64,000 nt of DNA from JBBBNV01 sp037137075 (GTDB lineage Bacteria; Bacillota; Bacilli; Paenibacillales; NBRC-103111). The notes beneath the pieces were generated by a model, which did no database searches, was not told the origin of the DNA, and saw nothing but the letters and a program-made list of their open reading frames with translations. The DNA lies in contig NZ_JBBBNV010000002.1 in the NCBI RefSeq assembly GCF_037137075.1, positions 62,001 through 126,000 on the forward strand, in the 5' to 3' direction. Below are positions 16,407 to 24,860 of this stretch, in pieces (position 1 is the first letter of the stretch; each line of letters opens with the position of its first letter). Position numbers and translations under genes: made by a program.

Positions 16407-17744
16407 ATGGAGAGAAATGAGCAAGAAGCGGGAACGAAGCATGAGCAGATTTTGAAATATATTGAAGAATTAAAGGTGGGCAGCAAAATTTCGGTCCGCC
16501 GTGTCGCCAAGGACATGAGCGTCAGCGAAGGAACCGCATACCGGGCGATTAAGGAAGCGGAGAATGTCGGTCTGGTCAGCACGAAAGAACGTATCGGCAC
16601 AGTCCGTGTAGAAAAAAAGCAGCGCAACAACATCGACAAGCTGACGTTCGCGGAGGTTGTGAACATTGTCGACGGTTACGTGCTTGGCGGAGCGCTGGGG
16701 CTGGACAAAACCTTGAACAAGTTCGTGATCGGCGCGATGGAGCAGGACGCGATGCTGCGTTATATTGAACCCGGCAATCTGCTGATTGTAGGGAACCGGG
16801 ACAAGGCCCACATTTGCGCGCTGGAGCTTGGGGCGGGTGTATTGATTACGGGGGGATTTAACACGACGGATGAAGTCAGGCGGCTGGCGGATGAGCTTGC
16901 GCTCCCGATTATTTCCTCCAGCTACGATACCTTTACCGTGGCCTCGCTGATTAACCGGGCGATCTATGACCGGCTCATTAAGAAAAAAATTATGCTGATT
17001 GAGGATATTTTGACGCCGGGGGCAGCGGTTCATGCTCTCAAAAGCAACAGCACGGTTTCCGATTGGCAGCAGCTGCTGGAGGAGTCCGGACACAGCCGCT
17101 TTCCGGTAGTGGACGAATGGAACCGGGTTGTCGGGATCATTACGAGCAAGGACGTTGTGGGGGCCGGCAAGGATCAGACCATTGACAAGTTCATGACTCG
17201 TAATCCGCTGTCTGTTCAGCCGAATACATCGGTTGCGTCAGCAGCGCACATGATGGTGTGGGAGGGCATTGAAATTTTGCCGGTGGTGGACAGCAAGAGC
17301 AAGCTGATTGCGGTGATCAGCCGCAAGGATGTGCTGAAGGCCATGCAGTACATCCAGAAGCAGCCGCAAATTGGGGAGACGATTGAGGATCTGATTTTGT
17401 CCGAATTTAGCGAGCAGCGCAATGAGCAGGGGCAGGTTCAGTTCCGGGGCGTCATTTCTCCGCAAATGACAAATCATTTGGGGGCTGTTTCGGAAGGGGT
17501 GCTTACTACGCTGATGACCCAGGCGGCCTTCAGCGCGGTGCGGGATTACAAAAAGGGGGATATGGTGCTTGAGAGCATGTCAGCCTATTTCCTGCGTCCG
17601 CTCCAAATCGACAACGAAATCGAGGTGCGCCCCCGGATTATAGAAGTGAGCCGCAAGTTCGCCAAAATAGATGTCGAAGTATACCATAACGGAAACCCGG
17701 TATCCAAAGCGATGTTTGCGGCCCAGGTGCTGGATCAGCAGTGA
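16407..17744 (+). CDS. ytoI: HTH-DRTGG-CBS-hotdog regulatory protein (YtoI)
   Basis: A 445-residue protein with YtoI architecture: an N-terminal winged helix-turn-helix (1-65, SVRRVAKDMSVSEGTAYRAI), a DRTGG domain (about 75-185), a CBS pair (about 195-310, with SRFPVVDEWNRVVGIIT and IEILPVVDSKSKLIAVIS) and a C-terminal hotdog thioesterase-like domain (330-445). CBS domains usually bind adenosine nucleotides, and hotdog domains bind CoA derivatives, so a metabolite-sensing repressor is likely; the ligand is unknown. ATG 16407 is chosen because AAGGGG lies 10 bases upstream; an in-frame GTG at 16398 is too close to it. Synteny with B. subtilis ytoI-ytpI-ytrI-ytrH-dnaE supports the name. Confidence 0.9.
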   Translation: MERNEQEAGTKHEQILKYIEELKVGSKISVRRVAKDMSVSEGTAYRAIKEAENVGLVSTKERIGTVRVEKKQRNNIDKLTFAEVVNIVDGYVLGGALGLDKTLNKFVIGAMEQDAMLRYIEPGNLLIVGNRDKAHICALELGAGVLITGGFNTTDEVRRLADELALPIISSSYDTFTVASLINRAIYDRLIKKKIMLIEDILTPGAAVHALKSNSTVSDWQQLLEESGHSRFPVVDEWNRVVGIITSKDVVGAGKDQTIDKFMTRNPLSVQPNTSVASAAHMMVWEGIEILPVVDSKSKLIAVISRKDVLKAMQYIQKQPQIGETIEDLILSEFSEQRNEQGQVQFRGVISPQMTNHLGAVSEGVLTTLMTQAAFSAVRDYKKGDMVLESMSAYFLRPLQIDNEIEVRPRIIEVSRKFAKIDVEVYHNGNPVSKAMFAAQVLDQQ

Positions 17745-17792
17745 AACGGGCATCCGCCTGTGCTATCGGCGTCCAGAACGTATCGTATTTCA

Positions 17793-17842
17793 TAAAAAAA
17801 GGCCCGCTCCCCGGCTCAAAAGACGGCTGGAGCGGGCTTGCC
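17793..17842 (-). terminator. Terminator between ytoI and the YuzF-like gene
   Basis: A hairpin with arms CCCGCTCC/GGAGCGGG around a GC-rich loop. The seven-T tract lies on the minus-strand side, so it serves chiefly the YuzF-like gene; it may also stop ytoI transcripts. Confidence 0.75.
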
Positions 17843-17846
17843 GCGC

Positions 17847-18056
17847 TTAGACGGGCATAACCCAGATGATTTGGGCAATACGGACGTAAAACAGCTTGTC
17901 ATCCGATTTCAGGACAATGTGGTCCGGCTTCACCTCTTGCAGTGTCCCTCTAAGGCTGCCGCGCGCTGTTTCTACGACAAGGGATTTGCCGGTAACCGTT
18001 TGAAGCGTCTGAACCACGTAAGGGTCATATGAAAATGTCGCTTGGGGAGTCGTCAT
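17847..18056 (-). CDS. YuzF-type small protein (DUF2642)
   Basis: A 69-residue protein that looks like one Sm-like small beta-barrel: VQTLQTVTGKSLVVETARGSLRGTLQEVKPDHIVLKS matches the DUF2642/YuzF pattern of small Firmicute proteins, some linked to spores. ATG 18056 follows GGAGG by 11 bases; the in-frame GTG further out lies inside that ribosome-binding site. It is transcribed toward ytoI and ends in a strong terminator. Its function is unknown. Confidence 0.7.
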   Translation of the reverse strand: MTTPQATFSYDPYVVQTLQTVTGKSLVVETARGSLRGTLQEVKPDHIVLKSDDKLFYVRIAQIIWVMPV

Positions 18057-18138
18057 TACAGGGGACACCTCCGGTTTTGGTTTATCGGTTCAGTTTATGC
18101 GGGTCCCCGTGAATTATGACGCTCCCGCAGCTCCCGGA

Positions 18139-18438
18139 TTAGGAATCCTTCATCCGGCTGAATGCCCCGTAGTTGCGAATGCCGGCAAATACATTGAAGG
18201 CCCCCAGCACGAGGCAAATAGCGGCAAATACGGTACGCAGGCTGGAGCCCTCAAACAGCAGGAACTGGGAGCTGGAAATAGTAACCAGCAATAATCCCAT
18301 CGAAATGTTCATTCGGGCGGCATTCAAGCCTCGGGCTTTCGGCGAAGCAAGCCGCCGGTATTTGATGCTGAAGAAGACGGTCAAGCCGAGTGTAGTCACA
18401 AGAATGACGGAAATGACCGTTTGCAGTGTCGTTGTCAT
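18139..18438 (-). CDS. ytpI: YtpI-family small membrane protein
   Basis: 99 residues with three hydrophobic helices (about 4-23, 45-62, 68-88) and a basic loop after the first. The sequence fits the YtpI family, and in B. subtilis ytpI is also next to ytoI. AAGGGA precedes ATG 18438. Function unknown. Confidence 0.8.
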   Translation of the reverse strand: MTTTLQTVISVILVTTLGLTVFFSIKYRRLASPKARGLNAARMNISMGLLLVTISSSQFLLFEGSSLRTVFAAICLVLGAFNVFAGIRNYGAFSRMKDS

Positions 18439-18617
18439 CGCTGATTAAATCCCTTCTGACGGTTATATTTCTCTCATTTTATCAGGCGGGGAGGTCGTTG
18501 TAAAACAAAGCGCGAATTGCAGACCGTAAGGCGAGGATTCATAAATGGCCGGCTGAGATAGACGCTTACCGTTCATGATCCGCAGAGTCCGCAACAAGAC
18601 TGCTCATCGATTTCATG

Positions 18618-19121
18618 TCATTCCGTGCGGGTGAACGGCCGTGCCTTCACCCATATTTTGAGCTCCGAATACAGCAATACGGCAGTCCGCATTTCTACGA
18701 GATAATCCGATTGATCCAGAATGATTCGCCGGTTAATGAGCGCCCGCGTGGCGTCGATATTTTCCAATTGGACCATCGTCGAAGCCTCCTGCCCGATAAA
18801 CAGCGGTTTTAAAAGCCGCTCCAGCCGTTCGCCCAGCTTCTGGGCGGTCAAATCGTCTAGCGGAAGAGCCGGATCGGCCGATTCGGTTTTTACGACAAGA
18901 CTTCGGATGACGGTCTGTTTGTAAGGCTGTTTTTTTAATTCCCCGACCTCGGCCTGCAGCTTATCCCGCTCACTCTCCAGCTTCATGTTCAGCATAACCA
19001 CCTGACTGAACAGGTATTGATGAATGGACATATACACTGCGCCGCCGACAATCATACCCACGGCGAACAAGCCGATTGCCCGCAGCCACGGCACAAGCCG
19101 GCTGAAATCCGGCACCCTCAA
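18618..19121 (-). CDS. ytrI: Sporulation membrane protein YtrI
   Basis: A 167-residue protein with one N-terminal TM helix (about 13-36), a coiled-coil stretch after it (SERDKLQAEVGELKKQ) and an alpha/beta outer domain. YtrI and YtrH are mother-cell proteins needed for normal spore formation in B. subtilis. Initiation is at TTG 19121, whose TTGA overlaps the ytrH stop; GGAGGGGG about 8 bases upstream supports it. An in-frame GTG two codons later is an alternative. It is the second gene of a two-gene operon. Confidence 0.85.
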   Translation of the reverse strand: MRVPDFSRLVPWLRAIGLFAVGMIVGGAVYMSIHQYLFSQVVMLNMKLESERDKLQAEVGELKKQPYKQTVIRSLVVKTESADPALPLDDLTAQKLGERLERLLKPLFIGQEASTMVQLENIDATRALINRRIILDQSDYLVEMRTAVLLYSELKIWVKARPFTRTE

Positions 19122-19450
19122 GGCTTACCGCCCCCTCCGCTAATCCAGCCTACAAGAACGGTCCCGAGATGCGCGCCGAGAAAAGCGCCGAGAATAAACA
19201 GCACCTGCTTGATGACCGGGGAGAAGTGCCAGCCGATCAGGTTGCTTTCAATAATTCGAATCGGGTCGATCGTGCCGCCAATGGCTGCGACGATGGCCCA
19301 TATTTTGATTTGCCGGGAAATGCTGTCCATGGTCAATGAAGGGGGCTGCAGTGTCAGCACTGCGCCGATGCCGCCCAGCAGTGAAGCGCCGAGTACAACT
19401 CCAAGCGAAACGAAGAAATAGGAAATCAGCTTTGTCACGAAGGTTTCCAT
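19118..19450 (-). CDS. ytrH: Sporulation membrane protein YtrH
   Basis: A 110-residue protein with three hydrophobic stretches (about 7-33, 49-62, 79-102) and the conserved GGTIDPIRIIESN segment of YtrH. AAGGGG precedes ATG 19450. It is first in the ytrH-ytrI operon, with a sigma-E-like promoter about 50 bases upstream and divergent from dnaE, the same arrangement as in B. subtilis. Confidence 0.88.
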   Translation of the reverse strand: METFVTKLISYFFVSLGVVLGASLLGGIGAVLTLQPPSLTMDSISRQIKIWAIVAAIGGTIDPIRIIESNLIGWHFSPVIKQVLFILGAFLGAHLGTVLVGWISGGGGKP

Positions 19451-19494
19451 GCTGTGCCCCTTTCCGGCCGCACTGCCAAGGCCTGTCTTTACTT

Positions 19495-19521
19495 ATTTGT
19501 ATGAAAAGCGGAAAAGGATAT
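19495..19521 (-). promoter_or_regulatory. Sigma-E-like promoter of ytrH-ytrI
   Basis: On the minus strand, ATA and CATACAAAT are separated by 15 bases, close to the mother-cell sigma-E consensus (ATA, about 16 bases, CATACANT). The -10 lies about 45 bases before the ytrH ATG. This fits the known sigma-E control of ytrHI in B. subtilis. Confidence 0.65.
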
Positions 19522-19614
19522 GAATGATTTGAAGTGTTCGCTTTTTTGTTCGCAAAAATATGATAATATAGAAGAAAAGCGGGCGGATGCCCAAAGCGGC
19601 GAGGGGGCGGGGAT

Positions 19615-22600
19615 ATGAGCGGGTTTGTCCATTTGCATGTGCATAGTGAATACAGTTTGCTGGACGGCGCTTCGCGCATCACGGAGCTGACGGATCAAGC
19701 GGCCAAGCTGGGAATGCGATCGCTGGCGCTAACGGACCACGGCGTGATGTATGGGGTGGTTGCTTTTTATAAGGCGTGCCGGGAGCGGGGAATTAAGCCG
19801 ATTTTGGGCTGTGAAATTTATTTCACGGCCGGGTCCATGACGGACAAAGCATCCAGACAGGACCAGCCGATTTATCATCTGATCCTGCTTGCCAAAAACG
19901 AGCAGGGCTATCGCAATCTGATGAAAATTTGCAGCGAGGCGCAGCTTAAAGGATTTCATTACAAGCCCCGTGCCGATATTGAGCTGCTGCGGCGGTATGC
20001 GGAGGGAATCATTTGCCTCAGCTCCTGCATGAGCGGGGAGGTTTCCAGGCATCTGCTGCACGGGCGTCAGGAGGAAGCGCTTGCGGCGGCGCTCAAATAC
20101 CGGGAGCTGTATGGGGATGACTTTTACCTGGAGCTTCAGGATCACGGCCTGCTGGATCAGAAGAAGGTGATGCAGGGCATGATTCAATTGAGCAAGGAAA
20201 CCGGTATCCCGATCGTGGCGACCAACGATGTGCATTATGTGCATCCGGGAGATCATGAAATGCAGGATTGCCTGATCTGCATCGGGACCGGTAAGACGAT
20301 GGAAGAGAAGGACCGGATGAAGATCCAGACGGATCAACTGTATTTAAAAAGCGGGGAGGACATGGCGCGGTTGTTTGCCCATGTGCCCGAGGCCATAACG
20401 CGGACGGAGGAAATTGCCGCCAAGGTGACGCTGGAGCTGGAGTTCGGACGTTCGGTGCTGCCCAGCTTCCGTCCGGTTCCCGAAGGGCTGACGGCGCAGT
20501 CTTATTTGCTGCAGCTTTGTGAGACCGGCTTGCACCAGCGGTATGCGTCCAAGCCGGAATGGCAGGAGGAGCCGTTCCGCGCCGAGGTCACGGATCGCCT
20601 GCACTATGAGCTTGGTGTTATTGGCCGCATGGGCTTTGACGATTATTTCCTGATTGTATGGGATTTCGTCCGGTACGCCCACGAAAAGGGGATCGTCACC
20701 GGTCCGGGGCGGGGATCCTCGGCAGGCAGTCTCGTGGCTTATGTGCTCCGTATTACGGATGTGGATCCGATCAAATACCGTCTGCTGTTCGAACGGTTCT
20801 TGAATCCGGAGCGGATCAGCATGCCTGATATTGATATAGATTTCAGCGACGTGCGGCGGGATGAAGTCATCGAATACGTGGCGCGCAAATATGGCGCAGA
20901 GCATGTCGCGCAGATTATCACCTTCGGCACCATGGCGGCGAAGGCGGCTGTGCGGGATGTGGGGCGGGTTATGAATGTGCCGTACGGGGAGGTTGATAAG
21001 GCGGCGAAGCTGATACCGAACCATCTTGGCATTACAATTGAGGATGCGCTCAAGCTGAGTCCGGAGCTGCGACAGCAGTGCGAGCGGCAGCCCAAGACGG
21101 CCGAGCTTATCCGGATGGCGATGAAGGTGGAGGGGATGCCCCGCCACGCTTCCACTCATGCCGCCGGGGTTGTCATTTCGCGTGAGCCGCTTACGAATTA
21201 TGTGCCTTTACAGGAAGGCACGGAGCAGACGGCGCTTACGCAGTATTCGATGGAGCATCTGGAAGCAATCGGACTGCTGAAGATGGATTTCCTCGGGCTG
21301 CGGTATTTGTCCATTATTGAGCGGACGCTGGATTGGGTGGAGCAGGAGAGCGGAAACCGGATTGACTTCCACCAGGTGCCGGACGATGATCCGAAAACCT
21401 ACGAGCTGCTGAGCCGGGGCGATACGACCGGGATTTTCCAGCTTGAATCCGCCGGAATGCGGCGGGTGCTGAAGGAGCTGCGCCCCAGCGCTTTTGAGGA
21501 CATCATTTCGGTGCTGGCCTTGTACCGGCCTGGCCCAATGGAATTTATCCCCAAGTATATTCAGGCCAAGCACGGCCTGGCGGAAGTGGAATACCCGCAT
21601 CCGTCGCTGGAGCCGATACTGTCCGACACGTACGGCATTATCGTATACCAGGAGCAAATTATGCAGATTGCCTCCCGGATGGCGGGCTTTTCTCTCGGGG
21701 AAGCGGACCTGCTGCGGCGCGCCGTCAGCAAGAAGAAGCGGGAGGTTCTGGATGAGCAGCGGGCGGCATTCGTCCGCGGCAGCTTGCGGCAGGGCTACGC
21801 GGAGGCGGAGGCGAATCACGTTTACGACATGATTGTCCGGTTCGCCGATTACGGCTTTCCGCGCGCGCATGCAACCGCCTACGGTGTGCTGGCGTTTCAG
21901 ACGGCGTATCTTAAGGCGCATTACCCGGTGCAGTTCATGGCGTCCATGCTGGCCTCGGTCATGGGCAATCATCGCAAGATTGCGGAATACGTTGACGAAT
22001 GCCGCCGGATGAAGATTCCGGTGCTGCCTCCCGATGTGAATGAGAGCGGCATTTATTTCACCCCTGCCGCCGGCGCGGGAGCCGGGCTGGAGGAGCATGA
22101 ACGTGAGTCTGCCGCCGGTCCGGCGGGAAGCGGCAAGCGGGCTATCCGTTTCGGGCTGGCCGCGATTAAGAATGTCGGCGCGCACGCGATGGAATCGATT
22201 ATCCGGGAGCGGGGGGAGCGGCCGTACGAGGGACTGCTGGACTTTTGCCGCCGGGTGGACCTGCGGGTGTGCAACAAGCGTGTGCTGGAGTCCCTGATTC
22301 AAGGGGGGGCCATGGACACCTTCGAGGGACACCGCAAGCAGCTGCTGGCTGTGCTGGAGGAGACCCTGGAGGCGGCGGTCAAGTGGAAAAAGGACCGTGA
22401 TGACCTGCAGCTCCATTTGTTCGGCTTCACGGAGGATGTGCACTGGAGCATGCCGCTGCCCGAGCTGACGCCTTATACGACGACCCAGCAGCTGGAGCTG
22501 GAGAAGGAGCTGCTGGGACTCTATATTTCGGGTCACCCGCTGGATGCGTATGAGGAAGCGGTTGAGCGAATGGAAACCGATCAGATTCACCTGCTGGCCG

Positions 22601-23580
22601 AAGCGGAGGAAGGAGCTGATGTGCTGGTACCCGGCCTGGTGCTTTCGGTGAAGTCCATTGTGACCAAGAAAGGCCAGGCTATGGCCTTCATGGAGCTGGA
22701 GAACCGGGTGGCCAAGGCCGAGGTGGTGCTGTTTCCGGAGCTGTGGAAAACGGCGGGTGCTATCGTCCAGAAGGGCGCGCTGCTTCTAGTCCGGGGCAAG
22801 CTGCAGCATCAGGAGGAGGAGGTTAAGCTGATTGCCGATCAGGTTATCCGCCTGGATGACCCTGATGCGGCACAGCTTGCCCGGCGGGCCCGCGGCAGAC
22901 TGCAGCGTGCTGCTGCAGGGGGGACGCCGCAGTCCTCGCGCGGCGGTCCGCAAGGCTTGCGAAGTGGCGGCAGCAGCGCTTCAGCCGCTCCGCGTGCCGG
23001 CGCAAGTCCCGGCGTCGGAGGAGCGCGCAGTGGCGGCGGTTCCGTGCGGGCGGCGGCAGGGACAGGCTCCGGCGATTCCGGCCGCCGTGGAGGCTCACAG
23101 CCGGGAGCACAGCAGAATCGCGCCAGTGAGGGCGGATCGCGGAATAGCGGATACAAGCCGTCCCATTCAGGGAGCGTCCCGTCTGGAACGCCGAACGGTT
23201 CGGAGCCGGGCGATAGCGCCCTATCCCGCGGTCCACAAGCTCCCGCTTATCAGCAGCAGCAGCAGCAGCGTATGCCAAACAGGACAGGGGCCGGAGCAGG
23301 CGGTCCGGAGAATCCGGGCGCTTCGCGCCGCACGGACAATAGTCCGGCTCCGGTCTCGCGGGTTTATATCAAAATCACCCCTCAGCGAGAGGACCCGCTT
23401 GTGCTGCGGCAGCTCAAGGGCCTGCTGCAGCAGTATGCGGGCAAACAGGAGGTCGTCCTGTTCTATGAAGCAGAGCAAAAGCTGCTCGCTCTCAGCCAAG
23501 CCTACCGTGTTCAAGCGGGCCCGGCTTTGACCAGGGCGGTGGAGCATCTGCTTGGACAAGGGACGGTACGAGTGAAATAA
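19615..23580 (+). CDS. dnaE: DNA polymerase III alpha subunit (DnaE) with a long low-complexity insert
   Basis: A 1,321-residue replicative polymerase of the DnaE type; B. subtilis DnaE is 1,115. In order: a PHP domain (HVHSEYSLLDG at residues 6-16), the palm with catalytic PDIDIDFSD (D405, D407) and a third aspartate near 558 (KMDFLGL), fingers with a tandem HhH region, and an OB-fold domain (about 975-1085). Residues about 1090-1242 are an unusual Gly/Ser/Arg/Ala-rich stretch with a Gln run near 1212-1218. A conserved C-terminal domain resumes at VYIKITPQ. ATG 19615 follows GAGGGGGCGGG. The gene is divergent from ytrHI. In Firmicutes DnaE makes the first bases of each Okazaki fragment before PolC takes over. 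Confidence 0.97.
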   Translation: MSGFVHLHVHSEYSLLDGASRITELTDQAAKLGMRSLALTDHGVMYGVVAFYKACRERGIKPILGCEIYFTAGSMTDKASRQDQPIYHLILLAKNEQGYRNLMKICSEAQLKGFHYKPRADIELLRRYAEGIICLSSCMSGEVSRHLLHGRQEEALAAALKYRELYGDDFYLELQDHGLLDQKKVMQGMIQLSKETGIPIVATNDVHYVHPGDHEMQDCLICIGTGKTMEEKDRMKIQTDQLYLKSGEDMARLFAHVPEAITRTEEIAAKVTLELEFGRSVLPSFRPVPEGLTAQSYLLQLCETGLHQRYASKPEWQEEPFRAEVTDRLHYELGVIGRMGFDDYFLIVWDFVRYAHEKGIVTGPGRGSSAGSLVAYVLRITDVDPIKYRLLFERFLNPERISMPDIDIDFSDVRRDEVIEYVARKYGAEHVAQIITFGTMAAKAAVRDVGRVMNVPYGEVDKAAKLIPNHLGITIEDALKLSPELRQQCERQPKTAELIRMAMKVEGMPRHASTHAAGVVISREPLTNYVPLQEGTEQTALTQYSMEHLEAIGLLKMDFLGLRYLSIIERTLDWVEQESGNRIDFHQVPDDDPKTYELLSRGDTTGIFQLESAGMRRVLKELRPSAFEDIISVLALYRPGPMEFIPKYIQAKHGLAEVEYPHPSLEPILSDTYGIIVYQEQIMQIASRMAGFSLGEADLLRRAVSKKKREVLDEQRAAFVRGSLRQGYAEAEANHVYDMIVRFADYGFPRAHATAYGVLAFQTAYLKAHYPVQFMASMLASVMGNHRKIAEYVDECRRMKIPVLPPDVNESGIYFTPAAGAGAGLEEHERESAAGPAGSGKRAIRFGLAAIKNVGAHAMESIIRERGERPYEGLLDFCRRVDLRVCNKRVLESLIQGGAMDTFEGHRKQLLAVLEETLEAAVKWKKDRDDLQLHLFGFTEDVHWSMPLPELTPYTTTQQLELEKELLGLYISGHPLDAYEEAVERMETDQIHLLAEAEEGADVLVPGLVLSVKSIVTKKGQAMAFMELENRVAKAEVVLFPELWKTAGAIVQKGALLLVRGKLQHQEEEVKLIADQVIRLDDPDAAQLARRARGRLQRAAAGGTPQSSRGGPQGLRSGGSSASAAPRAGASPGVGGARSGGGSVRAAAGTGSGDSGRRGGSQPGAQQNRASEGGSRNSGYKPSHSGSVPSGTPNGSEPGDSALSRGPQAPAYQQQQQQRMPNRTGAGAGGPENPGASRRTDNSPAPVSRVYIKITPQREDPLVLRQLKGLLQQYAGKQEVVLFYEAEQKLLALSQAYRVQAGPALTRAVEHLLGQGTVRVK

Positions 23581-23654
23581 ACAGGCTGCCGGCTGCGCAA
23601 AAAAAGTACATCACCCTTTTATCCGGTGCATACATTGAAGTAATCGTCCGATTC

Positions 23655-23683
23655 GGAGACGGCCGTATTTGCCGTCTTCTTGG
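23655..23683 (+). terminator. Possible terminator downstream of dnaE
   Basis: AGACGGC-N7-GCCGTCT forms a 7-bp stem followed by TCTT. The T tract is poor, so this is tentative. Confidence 0.4.
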
Positions 23684-23741
23684 CTAAGAACGGTTAACCC
23701 GTCAGCCGGCCGGACAAGGTACCGGAAAGGGTGAATTGAAC

Positions 23742-24218
23742 ATGCAGGAACAAGACGTCATCGCCCTGCTTGCCAAACGAGGCGTACAAATCGCCGATAT
23801 CGCGGATATCGTTCACAAGCTGCAGCTGCCCTATAACAGCAGCCTGACTAAGCTGGAATGCGAGGACAGCGTGCTGGCCGTCCTGCGTAAACGCGAGGTG
23901 CAGTACACTCTTTGCACAGGCATCGCCCTGGACGATCTGGCGGAACGCAGGCTGCTGCCGGAGCCGCTGCAGTCCATCATGGAAACGGACGAGCCGCTGT
24001 ACGGTGTCGATGAGACGCTGGCTCTGGGCATCACCAGTGTATACGGTATGATTGGCTTGACCAGCTTCGGCTATCTTGACAAGGATAAGACAGGAATTAT
24101 CCGTGATTTGAATAACAGCGGCACGCGGATTCATGTTTTTTTGGATGATTTGATTGCCGGCCTCGCAGCAGCGGCCTCGGCGCGGATTGCCCACAAAAGC
24201 GGATCGGCACTGCCATAA
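23742..24218 (+). CDS. Phosphatidylglycerophosphatase A family protein (YutG-like)
   Basis: A 158-residue soluble member of the PgpA family, of which YutG is the Bacillus form. Conserved blocks are YSSLTKLECEDSVLAVL-type N-terminal residues, a central DETLALGITSVYGMIGLTSFGYLDK segment and a C-terminal VFLDDLIAGLAAAA helix carrying the paired acidic residues. E. coli PgpA is a membrane phosphatase in phosphatidylglycerol synthesis; this form lacks clear TM helices, so the same activity is not certain. ATG 23742 has AAAGGGTG 8 bases upstream; a TTG two codons earlier is less likely. A terminator follows. Confidence 0.75.
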   Translation: MQEQDVIALLAKRGVQIADIADIVHKLQLPYNSSLTKLECEDSVLAVLRKREVQYTLCTGIALDDLAERRLLPEPLQSIMETDEPLYGVDETLALGITSVYGMIGLTSFGYLDKDKTGIIRDLNNSGTRIHVFLDDLIAGLAAAASARIAHKSGSALP

Positions 24219-24230
24219 TGCAGACTACGG

Positions 24231-24269
24231 GAAACCGTCCTGACGCCTTTGGGCGCAGGGCGGTTTTTG
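24231..24269 (+). terminator. Rho-independent terminator after the PgpA-like gene
   Basis: Arms AAACCG..CCTG..CGCC and GGGCG.CAGG..CGGTTT around a three-base loop are followed by five T residues, 15 bases after the stop. Confidence 0.8.
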
Positions 24270-24500
24270 CTCCCGGTAAAAAACGTATGCGACGCGGGGC
24301 GCTGCCCCCCTCCCTGATGCGGGTATCTTAATTTTTTTCATCAGGAGAAGGCTGTTCAATCACAACTGCGTTATGCTTTTGCATCCGCCTTAACAAAAAA
24401 AGCGATTTTCAAAGAAGATTTACTAGAATTTCTATACAGCAAATCCCCGCCATCCCCCGGAAAACCTGCTCCTCCCGCGGTTTTTGCCGTTCTCTCTCGG
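24270..24500. other. Non-coding spacer before the acc operon
   Basis: About 230 bases with no ORF of note. CCTGATG and CATCAGG form a weak 7-bp inverted repeat near 24315-24345. Nothing else recognisable was seen before the promoter that follows. Confidence 0.4.
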
Positions 24501-24607
24501 TTGCGGGGAATTCGGAACGTATGCTATCATTGTTCTATTGTGGATGAATGGACATGTAATAAACGGCTGAATGAGATACTACACGATTAGCGGCCATGCC
24601 GTTTATT
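24501..24607 (+). promoter_or_regulatory. Promoter and 5' leader stem-loop of the accD-accA cluster
   Basis: TTGCGG (24501-24506) and TATCAT (24525-24530) are 18 bases apart. Downstream, AATAAACGGC (24558-24567) pairs perfectly with GCCGTTTATT (24598-24607) across a 30-base loop. The second arm ends two to three bases before the GGGGAGG ribosome-binding site of the next gene, so the stem could limit ribosome access or act as a protein-binding site. Confidence 0.5.
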
Positions 24608-24624
24608 CCGGGGAGGTACCACGC

Positions 24625-24813
24625 ATGTGGACGGTTATTTATATTGCGCCGACGACACGTATTGCAGAACGCATCAAGCAGAAACTGACCGAAGAAGGCT
24701 TTTTGGTCCAGACCCGTCCGGTCAGCATGTCAAAGCATCAATTTGAAATCCTCGTCCCCAAGGGTGAAGTGCAGGAGGTTCAGGAAGTGCTTAATGCCAT
24801 TTTGCATAGCTAG
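24625..24813 (+). CDS. Conserved small protein between dnaE and accD, function unknown
   Basis: A 62-residue alpha/beta protein beginning MWTVIYIAPTTRIAERIKQK, with a second strand-helix unit (FEILVPKGEVQEVQEVLNA). The fold looks like a small ferredoxin-like or DUF2007-like domain, but no catalytic residues are evident. ATG 24625 has GGGGAGG 8-9 bases upstream; the longer frame from 24571 lacks a ribosome-binding site. It precedes accD by 47 bases and is probably its operon partner. Confidence 0.7.
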   Translation: MWTVIYIAPTTRIAERIKQKLTEEGFLVQTRPVSMSKHQFEILVPKGEVQEVQEVLNAILHS

Positions 24814-24860
24814 GTGAAGCGTCACAGTGGTACTTACATCAAACTGGAGAGGTGCAAACT

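Noticed and set aside
19525..19560. Repeated TGTTCGC near the dnaE start as an SOS (LexA) box
   Set aside because: The two copies are direct, not inverted, and do not give the CGAAC-N4-GTTCG palindrome.
21208..22590. 460-codon open frame on the minus strand inside dnaE
   Set aside because: It is fully antisense to a confident polymerase gene, has no ribosome-binding site or domain and has a His/Gln/Arg-rich composition typical of shadow frames in G+C-rich DNA.
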